Source: Planctomycetota bacterium
GTDB lineage: Bacteria; Planctomycetota; PUPC01; DSUN01
Reading direction: 5' to 3'
Assembly: GCA_016872875.1 (NCBI GenBank)
Contig: VGYW01000003.1
Location: 1 to 51,668, forward strand
Length of the DNA: 51,668 nt
Position 1 is the stretch's first letter. Every line of letters starts with the position of its first letter. Of the stretch, positions 41,212-50,328 are shown one piece after another. The translations under genes were made by a program, and so were the position numbers. A model generated the notes under the pieces. The model had not been told where the DNA came from. It saw nothing but the letters and a program-made list of their open reading frames with translations, and searched no databases.

Positions 41212-42792
41212 ATGGTGTTGCCCAGGTTTCTGGCGGCTGTCATGATGGGCGGCTTGGTGGGGGCGTGCGCCCTGGCCGCAGAGTCCCCAGAGCCGGCGCG
41301 TCCCACTACTCCCCGAAAGACGATTGACGAGGCGGTCTTCCCCAGGCTCAAGGCGCTGGGGATCGAGCCGGCCCAGCCGTGCGACGACGCGGTGTTCCTG
41401 CGGCGGGCCTACCTCGACCTCATCGGGACGCTGCCGACCCGCCAGGAGGTGAGGGCGTTCCTGCGCGACCCGGCGCCCGACAAGCGCCGGGCTCTCGTCG
41501 AACGCCTCCTCTCCCGCGAGGAGTTCGCCGACTACTGGGCGATGCGCTGGAGCGACCTGCTCCGCGTGAAGGCCGAGTTCCCAATCAACCTCTGGCCCAA
41601 CGCGGCCAACGCCTACTATCGCTGGATACGGACGGCGGTGCGGGACAACCTGCCCTACGACCGCTTCGCCCGCGAACTCCTCACCGCCAGCGGCAGCAAC
41701 TTCCGCGTGGGACAGGTGAACTTCTACCGCGCGCTCCAGAGCCGCGAGCCCCAGGCCATCGCCAAGTCCGTCGCGCTACTCCTCATGGGCAGCCGCACCG
41801 AGAAGTGGCCCAAGGACCGCCAGGAGGGCCTCGCCCCCTTCTTCTCTTATGTCGGCTACAAGAAAACCCTCGAGTGGAAAGAGGAGATCATCTACTTCGA
41901 CTACGAGAAGGCGGCGAAGGAGCTAGCCTCAGCCGCGGCCAAGCCCGCGGTCTTCCCAGATGGCACCACTGCGAAGCTCACGGCGTCGAAGGACCCGCGC
42001 GAGGCCTTCGCCGACTGGCTGATTTCGCCTAAAAACCCCTGGTTCGCCCGCAACATCGTGAACCGCCTCTGGCACTGGCTCGTCGGGCGCGGCATCATCC
42101 ACGAGCCCGACGACATCCGCCCCGACAACCCGCCATCCAACCCCGACCTCCTCGCACTCCTGGAGGAGGAGCTTGTCGTTTCACGATACGACCTCAAGCA
42201 CCTCTGCCGGGTCATCGTGAACTCGCGGACGTATCAGCTCTCCTGCGTGCCCAAGAGCAACCACGCGGAGGCCCAGGCCAACTTCGCCTTCTACGCCATC
42301 CGCCGCCTCGACGCCGAGGTGCTCATTGACGCCCTGTGCCAGATCACCGGCACCACCGAGGAATACCTCAGCCGCATCCCCGAGCCGTTCACCTTCATCC
42401 CCGACGACCGCCGCTCCATCGCGCTCCCCGACGGCAGCATCTCCAGCCCGTTCCTCGACATGTTCGGCCGCCCGCCGCGCGACACCGGGATGGAGGACGA
42501 GCGCAACAACACCCCCTCCGCCGCCCAGCGGCTCCACATGTTGAACTCCAGCCACATCCGGCGTAAAATGGAACAGAGCAAGACGCTTCAGCCCTTCCTC
42601 ACGGCCAGCAAGGGCGGCCGCGAGAGCGCCGCGACCGAACTCTATCTCACGATCCTCTCGCGCTTCCCCACGGAAGACGAGTTGGCCGTCTTGAAGGCAT
42701 ATGCCGACACACCCGAGCTCAAGGGCTCCGATGCCCTGATTGACCTTGCGTGGGCGCTGATCAACAGCGCCGAGTTCCTGTATCGGCATTGA
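41212..42792 (+). CDS. DUF1549/DUF1553 domain protein (planctomycetal surface-protein type)
   Basis: 526 aa with a signal peptide (VLPRFLAAVMMGGLVGACAL, 20 residues), possibly a lipobox at GAC. The DUF1549 domain starts near residue 35 (IDEAVFPRLKALGIEPAQPC, 20 residues) and includes FLRRAYLDLIGTLPT and RWSDLLRVK. DUF1553 covers the second half: REAFADWLISPKNPWFARNI (20 residues), VNRLWHWLVGRGI, DLKHLCRVIVNSRTYQLS and YAIRRLDAEVLIDALCQITG (20 residues), ending YLTILSRFPTEDEL and SAEFLYRH. Many relatives carry an N-terminal cytochrome c module; it is absent here. The family is abundant in Planctomycetota with no settled function. The DUF1501 gene follows, the standard partner. Confidence 0.92.
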   Translation: MVLPRFLAAVMMGGLVGACALAAESPEPARPTTPRKTIDEAVFPRLKALGIEPAQPCDDAVFLRRAYLDLIGTLPTRQEVRAFLRDPAPDKRRALVERLLSREEFADYWAMRWSDLLRVKAEFPINLWPNAANAYYRWIRTAVRDNLPYDRFARELLTASGSNFRVGQVNFYRALQSREPQAIAKSVALLLMGSRTEKWPKDRQEGLAPFFSYVGYKKTLEWKEEIIYFDYEKAAKELASAAAKPAVFPDGTTAKLTASKDPREAFADWLISPKNPWFARNIVNRLWHWLVGRGIIHEPDDIRPDNPPSNPDLLALLEEELVVSRYDLKHLCRVIVNSRTYQLSCVPKSNHAEAQANFAFYAIRRLDAEVLIDALCQITGTTEEYLSRIPEPFTFIPDDRRSIALPDGSISSPFLDMFGRPPRDTGMEDERNNTPSAAQRLHMLNSSHIRRKMEQSKTLQPFLTASKGGRESAATELYLTILSRFPTEDELAVLKAYADTPELKGSDALIDLAWALINSAEFLYRH

Positions 42793-42812
42793 GGTACTCC
42801 GTGAATCGGTGT

Positions 42813-42901
42813 GGGGATGAATGGATGATTGGATGGGTGGATGGATGTCAGAGCGATCGTCTCTTTCATTCATCCATTCATCCATACATCCATTCATCCC
42901 C
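42813..42901. repeat. GGATGAATGG-type inverted word repeat, copy 3
   Basis: Left arm 42813-42849 (GGGGATGAATGGATGATTGG and more), right arm 42865-42901, centre TGTCAGAGCGATCG. It lies between the DUF1549 and DUF1501 genes. Confidence 0.85.
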
Positions 42902-42945
42902 TTCGGCCACGGCCACGGCCTGCATCAAGAAAGCGAGGTGACTGG

Positions 42946-44295
42946 ATGAGGACGGAACGCGGTTCGGTCGTGGGGCAGGGGGGTGAGCTGTCCCGGCGCG
43001 AGGCGCTGCGCCGCGGCTTGGCTGGCGCAGGCGGGCTCCTGCTCGCCAACGGCCTGGCCAAGCCCGCCGCCGCCGCCATACCGCCCGCCAAGGCCAAGGC
43101 GGTCATCCAAATCTGGATGTGGGGCGGGCCGCCCCACCTCGATACCTTCGACCCCAAGCCCGACGCCGGCCGCGACTACTGCGGCCCGCTCGGAAGCCCC
43201 ATCCGCACCAACGTGGACGGCATCAGGATCGGCGAGCTCCTCCCCCTCCTGGCCACCCAGGCCGAGAAGTACTCCATCATCCGCTCGATGACCCACGGGA
43301 ACAACGGCCACGAGACCGCCGCGTACATGGTCCAGACCGGCCGCAACCCCGGCGGTCGCGAGGTCTACCCCAGCACGGGCGCCGTCGTCTCATATTTCAA
43401 GGGCTACAACGCCGGCTACAAGGGGCTCATCCCGCCCTACGTGGTCCTCACCGAGCCCCAGGGGCGCTTCTCGGAGTCCGGCTTCCTCGGCACCCGCTAC
43501 AAGCCGTTCGTCACCGGCGGCGACCCGTCCAGGCCGGTCTTCCTCGTCGAAGGCGTGGCCGCGCCCGGCATCTCGCGCGAGCGACAGAAGGCCCGACGCG
43601 ACCTGCTCCACAACCTCGACGCGCTGGGCCGCGCCCTGAAGGACGACCCGCGCCTCGACCCCTTCAAGAAGGGCGAAGAGCAGGCCTACGACCTCATCCT
43701 CGGCGAGGCGGGCATGGTGTTCAACCTCGCGGAGGAGGACCCCGCCCTCAGGCAGCAGTACGGCCTCAACCACTTCGGCCAGTCGTGCCTCGTCGCACGC
43801 CGCCTCGTCGAGCGCGGCATCCCATACGTCACCATCAACTACGGCGGGTGGGACACGCACAAGGAGAACTTCCAGGCGATGCGGCGGATGCTGCCGCAGC
43901 TCGACGCGGGCATGGCCACGCTGCTCCTCGACCTCAGCGAGCGCGGGCTGCTCGACAGCACAATCGTCTGGTGGAGCGGCGAGTTCGGCCGCACCCCCAA
44001 GGTCTCCTGGGAGTCCCCCTGGAACGGCGGCCGGCACCACTGGGGGCCGTGCTTCTCGGCGGTCGTCGCGGGCGGCGGCTTCAAGGGCGGATGCGTCGTC
44101 GGCGAGTCCGACGCCAAGGGCGAAGAGGTCAAGACCCGCCCCGTCTACCCGTGGGACTTCAACGCGAGCATCTACGAGCTGCTGGGCATAGACCCGCAGG
44201 CGTCGCTCCCGCACCCGCTCGGCCAGACCATCAAGGTGGTCCCCGGCGCCGACGAGGGCTACAAGGTCGGCGGGCGGCTGAGCGAGATTATGTGA
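42946..44295 (+). CDS. DUF1501 family protein with twin-arginine signal
   Basis: 449 aa from the ATG at 42946 (GAGGTGA upstream). The N-terminus is a Tat signal: LSRREALRRGLAGAGGLLLA (20 residues), with AKPAAAA as cleavage region. The mature protein is a sulfatase/alkaline-phosphatase-like DUF1501: IWMWGGPPHLDTFDPKPDAG (20 residues), EKYSIIRSMTHGNNGHETAA (20 residues), GWDTHKENF, TIVWWSGEFGRTPKVSWESP (20 residues) and GGRHHWGPCFSAVVAGGG. Asp/His residues at the usual metal-site points suggest a metal-dependent enzyme. It is exported folded across the inner membrane. With the DUF1549 and PPC-like genes it forms the trio characteristic of planctomycetes. Confidence 0.93.
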   Translation: MRTERGSVVGQGGELSRREALRRGLAGAGGLLLANGLAKPAAAAIPPAKAKAVIQIWMWGGPPHLDTFDPKPDAGRDYCGPLGSPIRTNVDGIRIGELLPLLATQAEKYSIIRSMTHGNNGHETAAYMVQTGRNPGGREVYPSTGAVVSYFKGYNAGYKGLIPPYVVLTEPQGRFSESGFLGTRYKPFVTGGDPSRPVFLVEGVAAPGISRERQKARRDLLHNLDALGRALKDDPRLDPFKKGEEQAYDLILGEAGMVFNLAEEDPALRQQYGLNHFGQSCLVARRLVERGIPYVTINYGGWDTHKENFQAMRRMLPQLDAGMATLLLDLSERGLLDSTIVWWSGEFGRTPKVSWESPWNGGRHHWGPCFSAVVAGGGFKGGCVVGESDAKGEEVKTRPVYPWDFNASIYELLGIDPQASLPHPLGQTIKVVPGADEGYKVGGRLSEIM

Positions 44296-44420
44296 TTGCT
44301 GATTTCTGATTGCTGATTTCTGATTGCCGAGCACGATCGCCAGGGAGTTAGTGTGCATGCAGTGTGGGGGTGAAGGGACATGGGCTTGAAATCAGAAATC
44401 AGAAATCAGAAAACAGAAAC
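44294..44420. repeat. inverted word repeat built on TTTCTGATTGCTGA/GAAATCA
   Basis: The left arm (44294-44327) has GATTGCTGATTTCTGATTGC with further words. The right arm (44388-44420) has GAAATCAGAAATCAGAAATC. The right arm lies inside the next coding sequence and encodes its residues 4-12. Confidence 0.82.
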
Positions 44421-46767
44421 TCTCCTTTTCGTTGTCCTTGCTGCCCTCCCCTGCGCGGCGGGCGAGCCCCACATCGGCTACCTCTATCCCGCCGGCGGCC
44501 AGCAGGGCACCGTGGTGCAGGTGACGGTCGGCGGACAGTACCTCGGCGGCACCGCCAGCGCGCACCTCACCGGCGACGGCGTCCACGTCGCCTTCCTCAA
44601 GCACACCCGCGCGCTCTCCCAGGGCACCCTCAACCAGTTGCGCGACAAGCTGGCCGAGGCCACGGTCCTCGAGCGCCGCCGCCAGGCCGCGCTCGACGAG
44701 GGCGACACGCGCCTCGCCGGCGGATTCCTCGTCCTCATCGCCAAGACCCACGACGAGTTCGAGAACCTCGCCTTCAAGCTCGGCATCGAGGACTCCAGCC
44801 CCCGCGGCCTCGCCGAGCTCAACCGACGCCTCTCCGACCCCAAGCGCCAGCTCAACCCCCAGATCGAGGAAACCGTCACCCTCCGCCTCACCATCTCCCC
44901 AGGCGCGCCGCCGGGCGAACGCGAGCTCCGCCTGAGGACCGGCGGCGGCTTCACCAACCCGCTCTTCTTCCACGTCGGCCAGTGCCGCGAATACATGGAG
45001 AAGGAGCCCAACGACCGCACGCCCGACGCCGAGGTCCTCACAGAGACCATCGCCGACATCGAGTTCGCAGGCATGGGCTCCCTCCCCATCATCCTCAACG
45101 GCCAGGTGATGCCGGGCGACGTTGACCGCTTCCGCTTCTCCATCAAGAAGGGCACACGCCTCGTCGCCGCCGTCAGCGCCCGCTCACTCGTCCCATACCT
45201 CGCCGACGCCGTGCCAGGCTGGTTCCAGGCCACGCTGCGGCTCCTCGACGCACGCGGCACCGAGCTCGCCTTCTGCGACGACTTCCGCTTCCACCCAGAC
45301 CCCATCATCTACTACGAAATCCCCAAGGGAGGCGACTACATCCTCGAAATCTACGACGCCATCTACCGCGGCCGCGAGGACTTCGTCTACCGCATCACCG
45401 TCGGCGACCTGCCCCTCATCACAAGCGTCTTCCCCCTCGGCGCCAAGGCCGGCTCCAAAACCTCTGTCGCACTCGACGGCTGGAACCTCCCCACTAACGC
45501 CCTCACCCTGGACGCCGAGAAGCAGGCGCCTGGCTCCGTCCCACTCACCGTCTCCAAGGAGAAGCGCGTCTCCAACGCCGTCACCTTCCCCCTCGACGCC
45601 CTGCCCGAGTGCCTCGAGGCCGAGCCCAACAGCGAGCCGCCCAAGGCCCAACAGGTCCAGCTCCCGATCATCGTCAACGGGCGGATAGACGCCCCGGGCG
45701 ACTGGGACCTCTTCCGCTTCCAGGGCCGCGCCGGCGACCAGGTCGTCGCCGAAGTCGTCGCACGACGCCTCGGCTCCCCGCTCGACTCCCTCCTCAAGCT
45801 CACCGACGCCAGCGGCAAGGAGCTCGCCATCAACGACGACTGGGAGGACAAGGCCGCCGGACTCACCACCCACCACTCCGACTCCTTCCTCCTCGCCAAG
45901 CTCCCAGCCGATGGCGTCTACACCGTCCACGTCGGCGACACCCAGCGCCAGGGCGGCGCCGCACACGCCTACCGCCTCCGCATCAGCACTGCAGAGCCCG
46001 ACTTCCAGCTCCGCGTCGTCCCCTCCGCCATCAACATCCGACCAGGCGTCAACCACCCCATCGCCGTCTACGCCCTGCGCAGGGACGGCTTCTCCGGGGC
46101 CATCGCCCTGCGGCTGAAGGACATGCCGGACGGCTTCGCCCTCGGCGGCGCCTGCATCCCCGCCAACCAGGAGAGCGTCCGCCTCACCCTCACACTCCCG
46201 CCCACCGCGCCGGCCAAGCCGATGCCGATGCGGCTCGAAGGCTGCGCCACCATCGCCGGCGCCGAGGTCTCCCGCACCGCCGTCCCCGCCGACGACATGA
46301 TGCAGGCATTCGCCTACCACCACCTCGTGGCCTCGCGGGACGGCATCCTCAACGTCCTCGGCGGACGGGGTTCGGCCCCCCCCGTCAAGCCCCTCGCCGA
46401 AGGCCCCGTCAAGCTCCCCGCCGGCGGCACAGGCCGCGCCCAGCTCTCCGTCCCCAAGGGCGACCTCGCCAAGGAACTGCGCATCGAGCTCGACGACCCC
46501 CCCAAAGGCTTCGCCATCAAAGAGCTCGTCCCCGAAGGCGACGACAAGGTCGCCCTCGTCCTCGCCGTAGATGCCAAGGAAGCCAAGCCTGGCCTGGCCG
46601 GCAACCTCATCCTCAACGCCTTCCAGGAGACCCCCATCAAGAGCGCCGACGGCAAGACCCAGACCGGCACCCGCCGCACCGCCCTCGGCACCCTCACCGC
46701 CCTTCCCTTCGAAGTCACCGCCCCCCCCCCCCCCCCCCCCCCCCCCCCGAAGTCCCCCAAAAACTGA
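44380..46767 (+). CDS. secreted beta-rich protein with pre-peptidase C-terminal (PPC)-like domains
   Basis: 795 aa; the ATG at 44380 has GAAGGGA just upstream. The first 12 residues (GLKSEIRNQKTE) come from the GAAATCA repeat; a signal peptide then follows (TLLFVVLAALPCAAGEP). The body is beta-rich. It opens with an IPT/TIG-like module (IGYLYPAGGQQGTVVQVTVG, 20 residues), then two PPC-like modules with EKEPNDRTPDAE...GDVDRFRF and EAEPNSEPPKAQ...GDWDLFRF. The second has the Asp-rich AINDDWEDKAAG and YTVHVGD. It ends in a homopolymeric Pro run from a 28-base C tract and the tail KSPKN. Such proteins follow DUF1549/DUF1501 genes in planctomycetes and are probably surface or periplasmic; their function is unsettled. 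Confidence 0.88.
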   Translation: MGLKSEIRNQKTETLLFVVLAALPCAAGEPHIGYLYPAGGQQGTVVQVTVGGQYLGGTASAHLTGDGVHVAFLKHTRALSQGTLNQLRDKLAEATVLERRRQAALDEGDTRLAGGFLVLIAKTHDEFENLAFKLGIEDSSPRGLAELNRRLSDPKRQLNPQIEETVTLRLTISPGAPPGERELRLRTGGGFTNPLFFHVGQCREYMEKEPNDRTPDAEVLTETIADIEFAGMGSLPIILNGQVMPGDVDRFRFSIKKGTRLVAAVSARSLVPYLADAVPGWFQATLRLLDARGTELAFCDDFRFHPDPIIYYEIPKGGDYILEIYDAIYRGREDFVYRITVGDLPLITSVFPLGAKAGSKTSVALDGWNLPTNALTLDAEKQAPGSVPLTVSKEKRVSNAVTFPLDALPECLEAEPNSEPPKAQQVQLPIIVNGRIDAPGDWDLFRFQGRAGDQVVAEVVARRLGSPLDSLLKLTDASGKELAINDDWEDKAAGLTTHHSDSFLLAKLPADGVYTVHVGDTQRQGGAAHAYRLRISTAEPDFQLRVVPSAINIRPGVNHPIAVYALRRDGFSGAIALRLKDMPDGFALGGACIPANQESVRLTLTLPPTAPAKPMPMRLEGCATIAGAEVSRTAVPADDMMQAFAYHHLVASRDGILNVLGGRGSAPPVKPLAEGPVKLPAGGTGRAQLSVPKGDLAKELRIELDDPPKGFAIKELVPEGDDKVALVLAVDAKEAKPGLAGNLILNAFQETPIKSADGKTQTGTRRTALGTLTALPFEVTAPPPPPPPPPKSPKN
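46721..46748. repeat. poly-C tract of 28 bases
   Basis: An unbroken run of C encodes nine or so prolines near the C-terminus of the PPC-like protein, 19 bases before its stop. Such tracts slip easily in replication and in sequencing. Confidence 0.95.
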
Positions 46768-46819
46768 CCTCCCCGCCCACCCTCCGCCACCCGGGCGCAA
46801 TACACCGCTCCCCCGTAAT

Positions 46820-47560
46820 CCGCCCCTTGCCGGGGTGCGATAGCGCATAGGGGCGCCCCCAGGGGTTCTGTCCCGCGGGGGCGGCGAGCGTCCTATGTCC
46901 GTGGCGTGCTCTCATTCCCACATTCTCAAGAATGCAGGAACCGCGGCGCGGTGAGTATGGCCCCCAATCCTGGTGACGGTCTGGGGCTCCGAAGCTCCGA
47001 ACGGAGCGTACTATATCGGCCCAGGGCGAAGCCCTGGTCTTTGCCCACATCTCTGAGAGGGGCGCTGCCAGCCCCGTCAGGGGCGTCAGAGGGTAGCCCA
47101 CGGCGTAAGCCGTGGGATCACAGCGCCCCCACGGACCAGCCCCGTAGGGGCGGCAGAAACCGCGCCCTCAGGGCTTCTGCCGCCCCTACGGGGCTGTGAA
47201 CGTTGTCGCCACCCGGACCCACGGCTTACGCCGTGGGCTACCCTCTGCCGCCCGCCCTTGGCGGGCTGCGGAGCCCGAGGTGTGGGCAAAGATCAGGGCG
47301 AAGCCCTGGGAATAGCGGGCCGCCCCGGTCTAGCCCTCTAGGGGCGTGCTAACCAGCGAGGGCAGACGGTGCCGCCCGTGCCCCGTAGCACGCCCCTTCA
47401 GGGCTAGCCCACGCACGGCCCCGCTTCCCAGGGCTTCGCCCTGGGCTGATATAGCGCGCCCCTGTCGGGGCGCCCGATCGGTCCACCAGAATTGGGGGCC
47501 ATACTCCGGCGCGGTTCGCGCAGCGGCCGCGGGCAGGGGCGCACCCAGGGGGTCTGTCCC
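46820..47560. repeat. dense palindrome cluster, left part of the gene-free region
   Basis: No credible gene. Seen: a half copy of the CATTC..GAATG element at 46912-46934; CAGGGCGAAGCCCTGG at 47022-47037, with further copies near 47294-47309 and 47428-47444; CCCACGGCGTAAGCCGTGGG at 47097-47116, with its inverse at 47218-47237; GCCCCGTAGGGGCGGCAGAA at 47139, with its inverse at 47174-47194; and ACAGCGCCCCCACGG. Arms pair over tens to hundreds of bases, giving a nested structure. Confidence 0.75.
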
Positions 47561-47597
47561 GCGGGGGCGGCGAGCGCCCTATGTCCGTGGCTTGCTC

Positions 47598-48135
47598 TCA
47601 TTCCCACATTCTCAAGAATGTGAGAATGACGGCGCGGCACGCGCAGCAGGCATGGTCAGGCGCGCACGCAACGGAGCTGTCGCGGGGAAGGGCGTGGCGA
47701 GGTTCCTCCGGGCGCGGTCTGATCTCATTCTCACATTCTGAAGAATGTGAGAATGACGGCGCGGCACGCGCAGCAGGCATGGTCAGGCGCGCACGCAACG
47801 GAGCCGTCGCGGGGAAGGGCGTGGCGAGGCTGCTCTGGGCGTCTCTGATCTCATTCTCACATTCTCAAGAAAGTGAGAATGACGGCGCGGCACGCGCAGC
47901 AGGCATGGTCAGGCGCGCACGCAACGGAGCTGTCGCGGGGAAGGGCGTGGCGAGGTTCCTCCGGGCGCGGTCTGCTCTCATTCTCACATTCTGAAGAATG
48001 TGAGAATGACGGCGCGGCACGCGCAGCAGGCATGGTCAGGCGCGCACGCAACGGAGCCGTCACGGGGAAGGGCATGGCGAGGCTGCTCTGGGCGTCTCTG
48101 ATCTCATTCTCACATTCTGAAGAATGTGAGAATGA
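47598..48135. repeat. tandem array of five 32-bp palindromes with a 126/127-bp period
   Basis: The cores at 47598-47629, 47725-47756, 47851-47882, 47978-48009 and 48104-48135 are TCATTCTCACATTCT, two bases, and the inverse arm. Intervals are 127, 126, 127 and 126. The 94-95-bp units between them come in two alternating kinds, A (ending GGTTCCTCCGGGCGCGGTCT) and B (ending GCTGCTCTGGGCGTCTCTGA), so the array is a duplicated A-B pair. Open frames across it are repeat artefacts. It is not CRISPR, because the intervening units are near-identical rather than unique. Confidence 0.92.
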
Positions 48136-48220
48136 CGGCGCGCGCCCCCGGCACGGCTAGGGGCACATCCAAGGGAGCTCTCCCGTGGGGCCGGCGAGGG
48201 ACCTTTGGCCGTGGCTTGCT

Positions 48221-48538
48221 CTCATTCTCACATTGAATGGCACTAACTTAGGCTGTTGGCGCGGCCGGAGCCCCCGCAGGGGGCGGCAGCTCACTAGCCA
48301 CGGGCGTAAGCCCGTGGGACGCGGTTTTACCCCTTCCTAAGCCCCCGCAGGGGGCGGCAGAAGCCCTGATTCGCTCGCGTCCCGTGGTTCCTGCCGCCCC
48401 CTGCGGGGGCTGGCATAGGGGTATCCTCCCTGCCCACGGGCTCACGCCCGTGGCTACCGGCCTGCCGCCCTGCGGGCTGGCATGCACCCTTAAGTCAGTG
48501 ACATTCATTCTCACATCTTCTCAAGAATGTGAGAATGA
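48221..48538. repeat. palindrome cluster, right flank of the array
   Basis: A half copy of the array core at 48221-48240, a degenerate full copy at about 48504-48538, and between them repeated GCCCCCGCAGGGGGCGGCAG (48270, 48341; inverse at 48392-48410) and CCACGGGCGTAAGCCCGTGG (48298-48317, with an inverse-like copy at 48434-48454). No gene was seen. Confidence 0.8.
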
Positions 48539-48582
48539 CGGCGGGGCAGGCGCCTCCGGCGCGGGGACCCGGCGCCCGCACC

Positions 48583-49310
48583 CTACCCTCTCCCAGAAGG
48601 AGAGGGAAGAGGCCAACCTGGGCGGCGTACGCGCGCAAGTGCGCTATTGCCCCCCTGCCGAGTTTCCTTGACATGCCGTCCCTACCCTCGGCGACCACGG
48701 CTGCCGCTGAAGCACCCCCTTCGCAGTGTTGATATGGGGGGCTTCTCCTGTTCGCTCGCTCCGCTGGGATGCAAAGCGGCGACTTCGTCGCCGCACTCCA
48801 TAGCGCTCCGCTCACCGAAACGGGAGGAATGTGGAGTGCGGCATCCCTTCGGCTCCGCTCAGGGCAGGCTCCGATGCCGCTTTCCATGCTAGCGGAGCGG
48901 AAGCGCGGCCTCGCTTGCGTCTGCGTCGCAGCGGCAACCAGCCCCCTTGCCGAGTGTGGCCCCTAGCTGTGGTAGGAGGGACCTCGGACGACGTGCGGCA
49001 GCCAGTGGAGTGCGGTCGCTTGAGACCGCTGTGGACTGCCGAAGCGCTCGGCACGACGCGACCCATCGCCCCGTGGGTCACATCCGCCAGCCAGGCTGAG
49101 GGCTCTTCCGGGCAGGCCCCGCAGAAGCCCACAGCGGCGTCGAGCCGCCGCACTCCCACGGGCTGTCGCATGTGACTGATCGCCTGGATGAACATGGGCG
49201 TTCGGGGCGTGTTTCAGCCGGCACTTTGGCTGGGGGCCACAGTCCCCCTTGCCGGGTTTCCTTGACATGCCATCCGACCTCGGCTACCATAGCCGCGGCC
49301 GAAGCGATCA
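48583..49310. repeat. repeat-rich, gene-free stretch before the SUMF1-family gene
   Basis: CCCTCTCCCAGAAGGAGAGGG (split: CCCTCTCCC/GGAGAGGG) lies at 48586-48606. A direct repeat has copies at about 48652-48720 and 49243-49310, sharing TTTCCTTGACATGCC then CTCGGC. The GGCTCCGCTCAGGGCAGGCT element at about 48850 is of a kind widely seen between genes in environmental bacteria. Frames here have shadow-like composition; none was accepted as a gene. Confidence 0.65.
49262..49290 (+). promoter_or_regulatory. possible promoter of the SUMF1-family gene
   Basis: TTGACA (49262-49267), 17 nt, TACCAT (49285-49290), inside the second copy of a direct repeat. The first copy, near 48669, keeps TTGACA but has no matching -10 box. 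Confidence 0.6.
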
Positions 49311-49418
49311 TCCTCTGGTCTTCGTGCTCTGGGGGCTTCAGCCCGCGGCCGAACGAGACGCAAGTCCTGCCGCCCGATGGTCCGGTCATTCACCTGCGCC
49401 TATCAGGAGTCAACAGCG

Positions 49419-50273
49419 ATGGTGACTGGGCAGGCCAACTGGCAGGTCTACAGGGGGTGGCCTTTCGACGAGGCTGAGGCGAGGCGGCGGCAGGAGGAGA
49501 CTGCCAGGGCGCTCGGCGTGGGGGTGGAGCAGGACATTGACTTGGGCAAGGGGGTGAAGATGAGGCTCGTCCTCATCCCCGCGGGCGAGTTCCTGATGGG
49601 CAGCCCGCCCACGGCCAGCCCCGAGGAACTCGCCAGGAAGTGGGGGGGCGATGTGGAGTGGTTCCGGCCCGAGTTCCCGCAGCACCGTGTCACGATTCCC
49701 AAGCCCTTCTGGCTCGGCAAGTTCCCTGTCACACAGGAGCAATGGGAAGCGGCGATGGGGTACAACCCGAGTCGCTCGGCCGGCAGCCCCCGGAACCCCG
49801 TGGGGCAAGTGGTTTGGCAGCGCTGCCAGAACTTGGTGCGGAAGCTCGCCGCGACGCTGGGGAAGGCTTTCCGGCTGCCATCGGAGGCCGAATGGGAGTA
49901 CGCCTGCCGTGCGGGAGCCCTAACGGAGTTCTGCTTCGGGGACGATGCGGCGAAGCTGGAAGCCTACGCCTGGTTTGGTGAAGCCACTGGCTCAATACAT
50001 CCCGTGGGCGAGAGGCGACCCAACGCCTGGGGCCTGCACGACATCCACGGAAATGTCTGGGAGTGGTGCGAGGACGCCTGGCACCCCGACTACCAGGGTG
50101 CGCCGGACGATGGCTCCGCCTGGCTGGCTGGCGGGGACCAGAGCTTTCGCGTGGTCCGCGGCGGCTCCTGGAACACCGACCCGAGGTACTGTCGCGCTGC
50201 GCGCCGGCGCAGGAGCAACCCGGCGAGCGAGTGGAGCGACGTCGGGGTTCGGGTGGTCCTGCGAGACTTCTGA
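49419..50273 (+). CDS. SUMF1/formylglycine-generating-enzyme-like protein
   Basis: 284 aa from the ATG at 49419 (AGGAG ten bases upstream). The N-terminal 45 residues are helical and charged (WPFDEAEARRRQEETARALG, 20 residues). The SUMF1 fold follows: MRLVLIPAGEFLMGSPP, PQHRVTIPKPFWLGKFPVTQ (20 residues), EQWEAAMGYNPS, RLPSEAEWEYACRAG, GLHDIHGNVWEWCEDAW, RVVRGGSWNTDP and RYCRAARR. Family members modify sulfatases (FGE) or act as hydroxylases or surface proteins. The two catalytic Cys of true FGE cannot be confirmed here, and no sulfatase gene lies in the window. No signal peptide, so it is probably cytosolic. It is isolated by repeats on both sides. Confidence 0.9.
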   Translation: MVTGQANWQVYRGWPFDEAEARRRQEETARALGVGVEQDIDLGKGVKMRLVLIPAGEFLMGSPPTASPEELARKWGGDVEWFRPEFPQHRVTIPKPFWLGKFPVTQEQWEAAMGYNPSRSAGSPRNPVGQVVWQRCQNLVRKLAATLGKAFRLPSEAEWEYACRAGALTEFCFGDDAAKLEAYAWFGEATGSIHPVGERRPNAWGLHDIHGNVWEWCEDAWHPDYQGAPDDGSAWLAGGDQSFRVVRGGSWNTDPRYCRAARRRRSNPASEWSDVGVRVVLRDF

Positions 50274-50328
50274 GTTCCGCTTGCCGTTTCTCTGTCTTAC
50301 CGTTTTCGTCCTGTCCCTTGTCCCCGCG

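Noticed and set aside
47598..48135. CRISPR-like array
   Set aside because: The repeats are evenly spaced, but the 94-95-bp intervals are near-identical alternating sequences rather than unique spacers, and no cas gene is present.
46850..49200. Several open frames of 60-140 codons
   Set aside because: They are read through tandem palindromes, repeat themselves with the array period and occur on both strands; no ribosome-binding site or family is seen.
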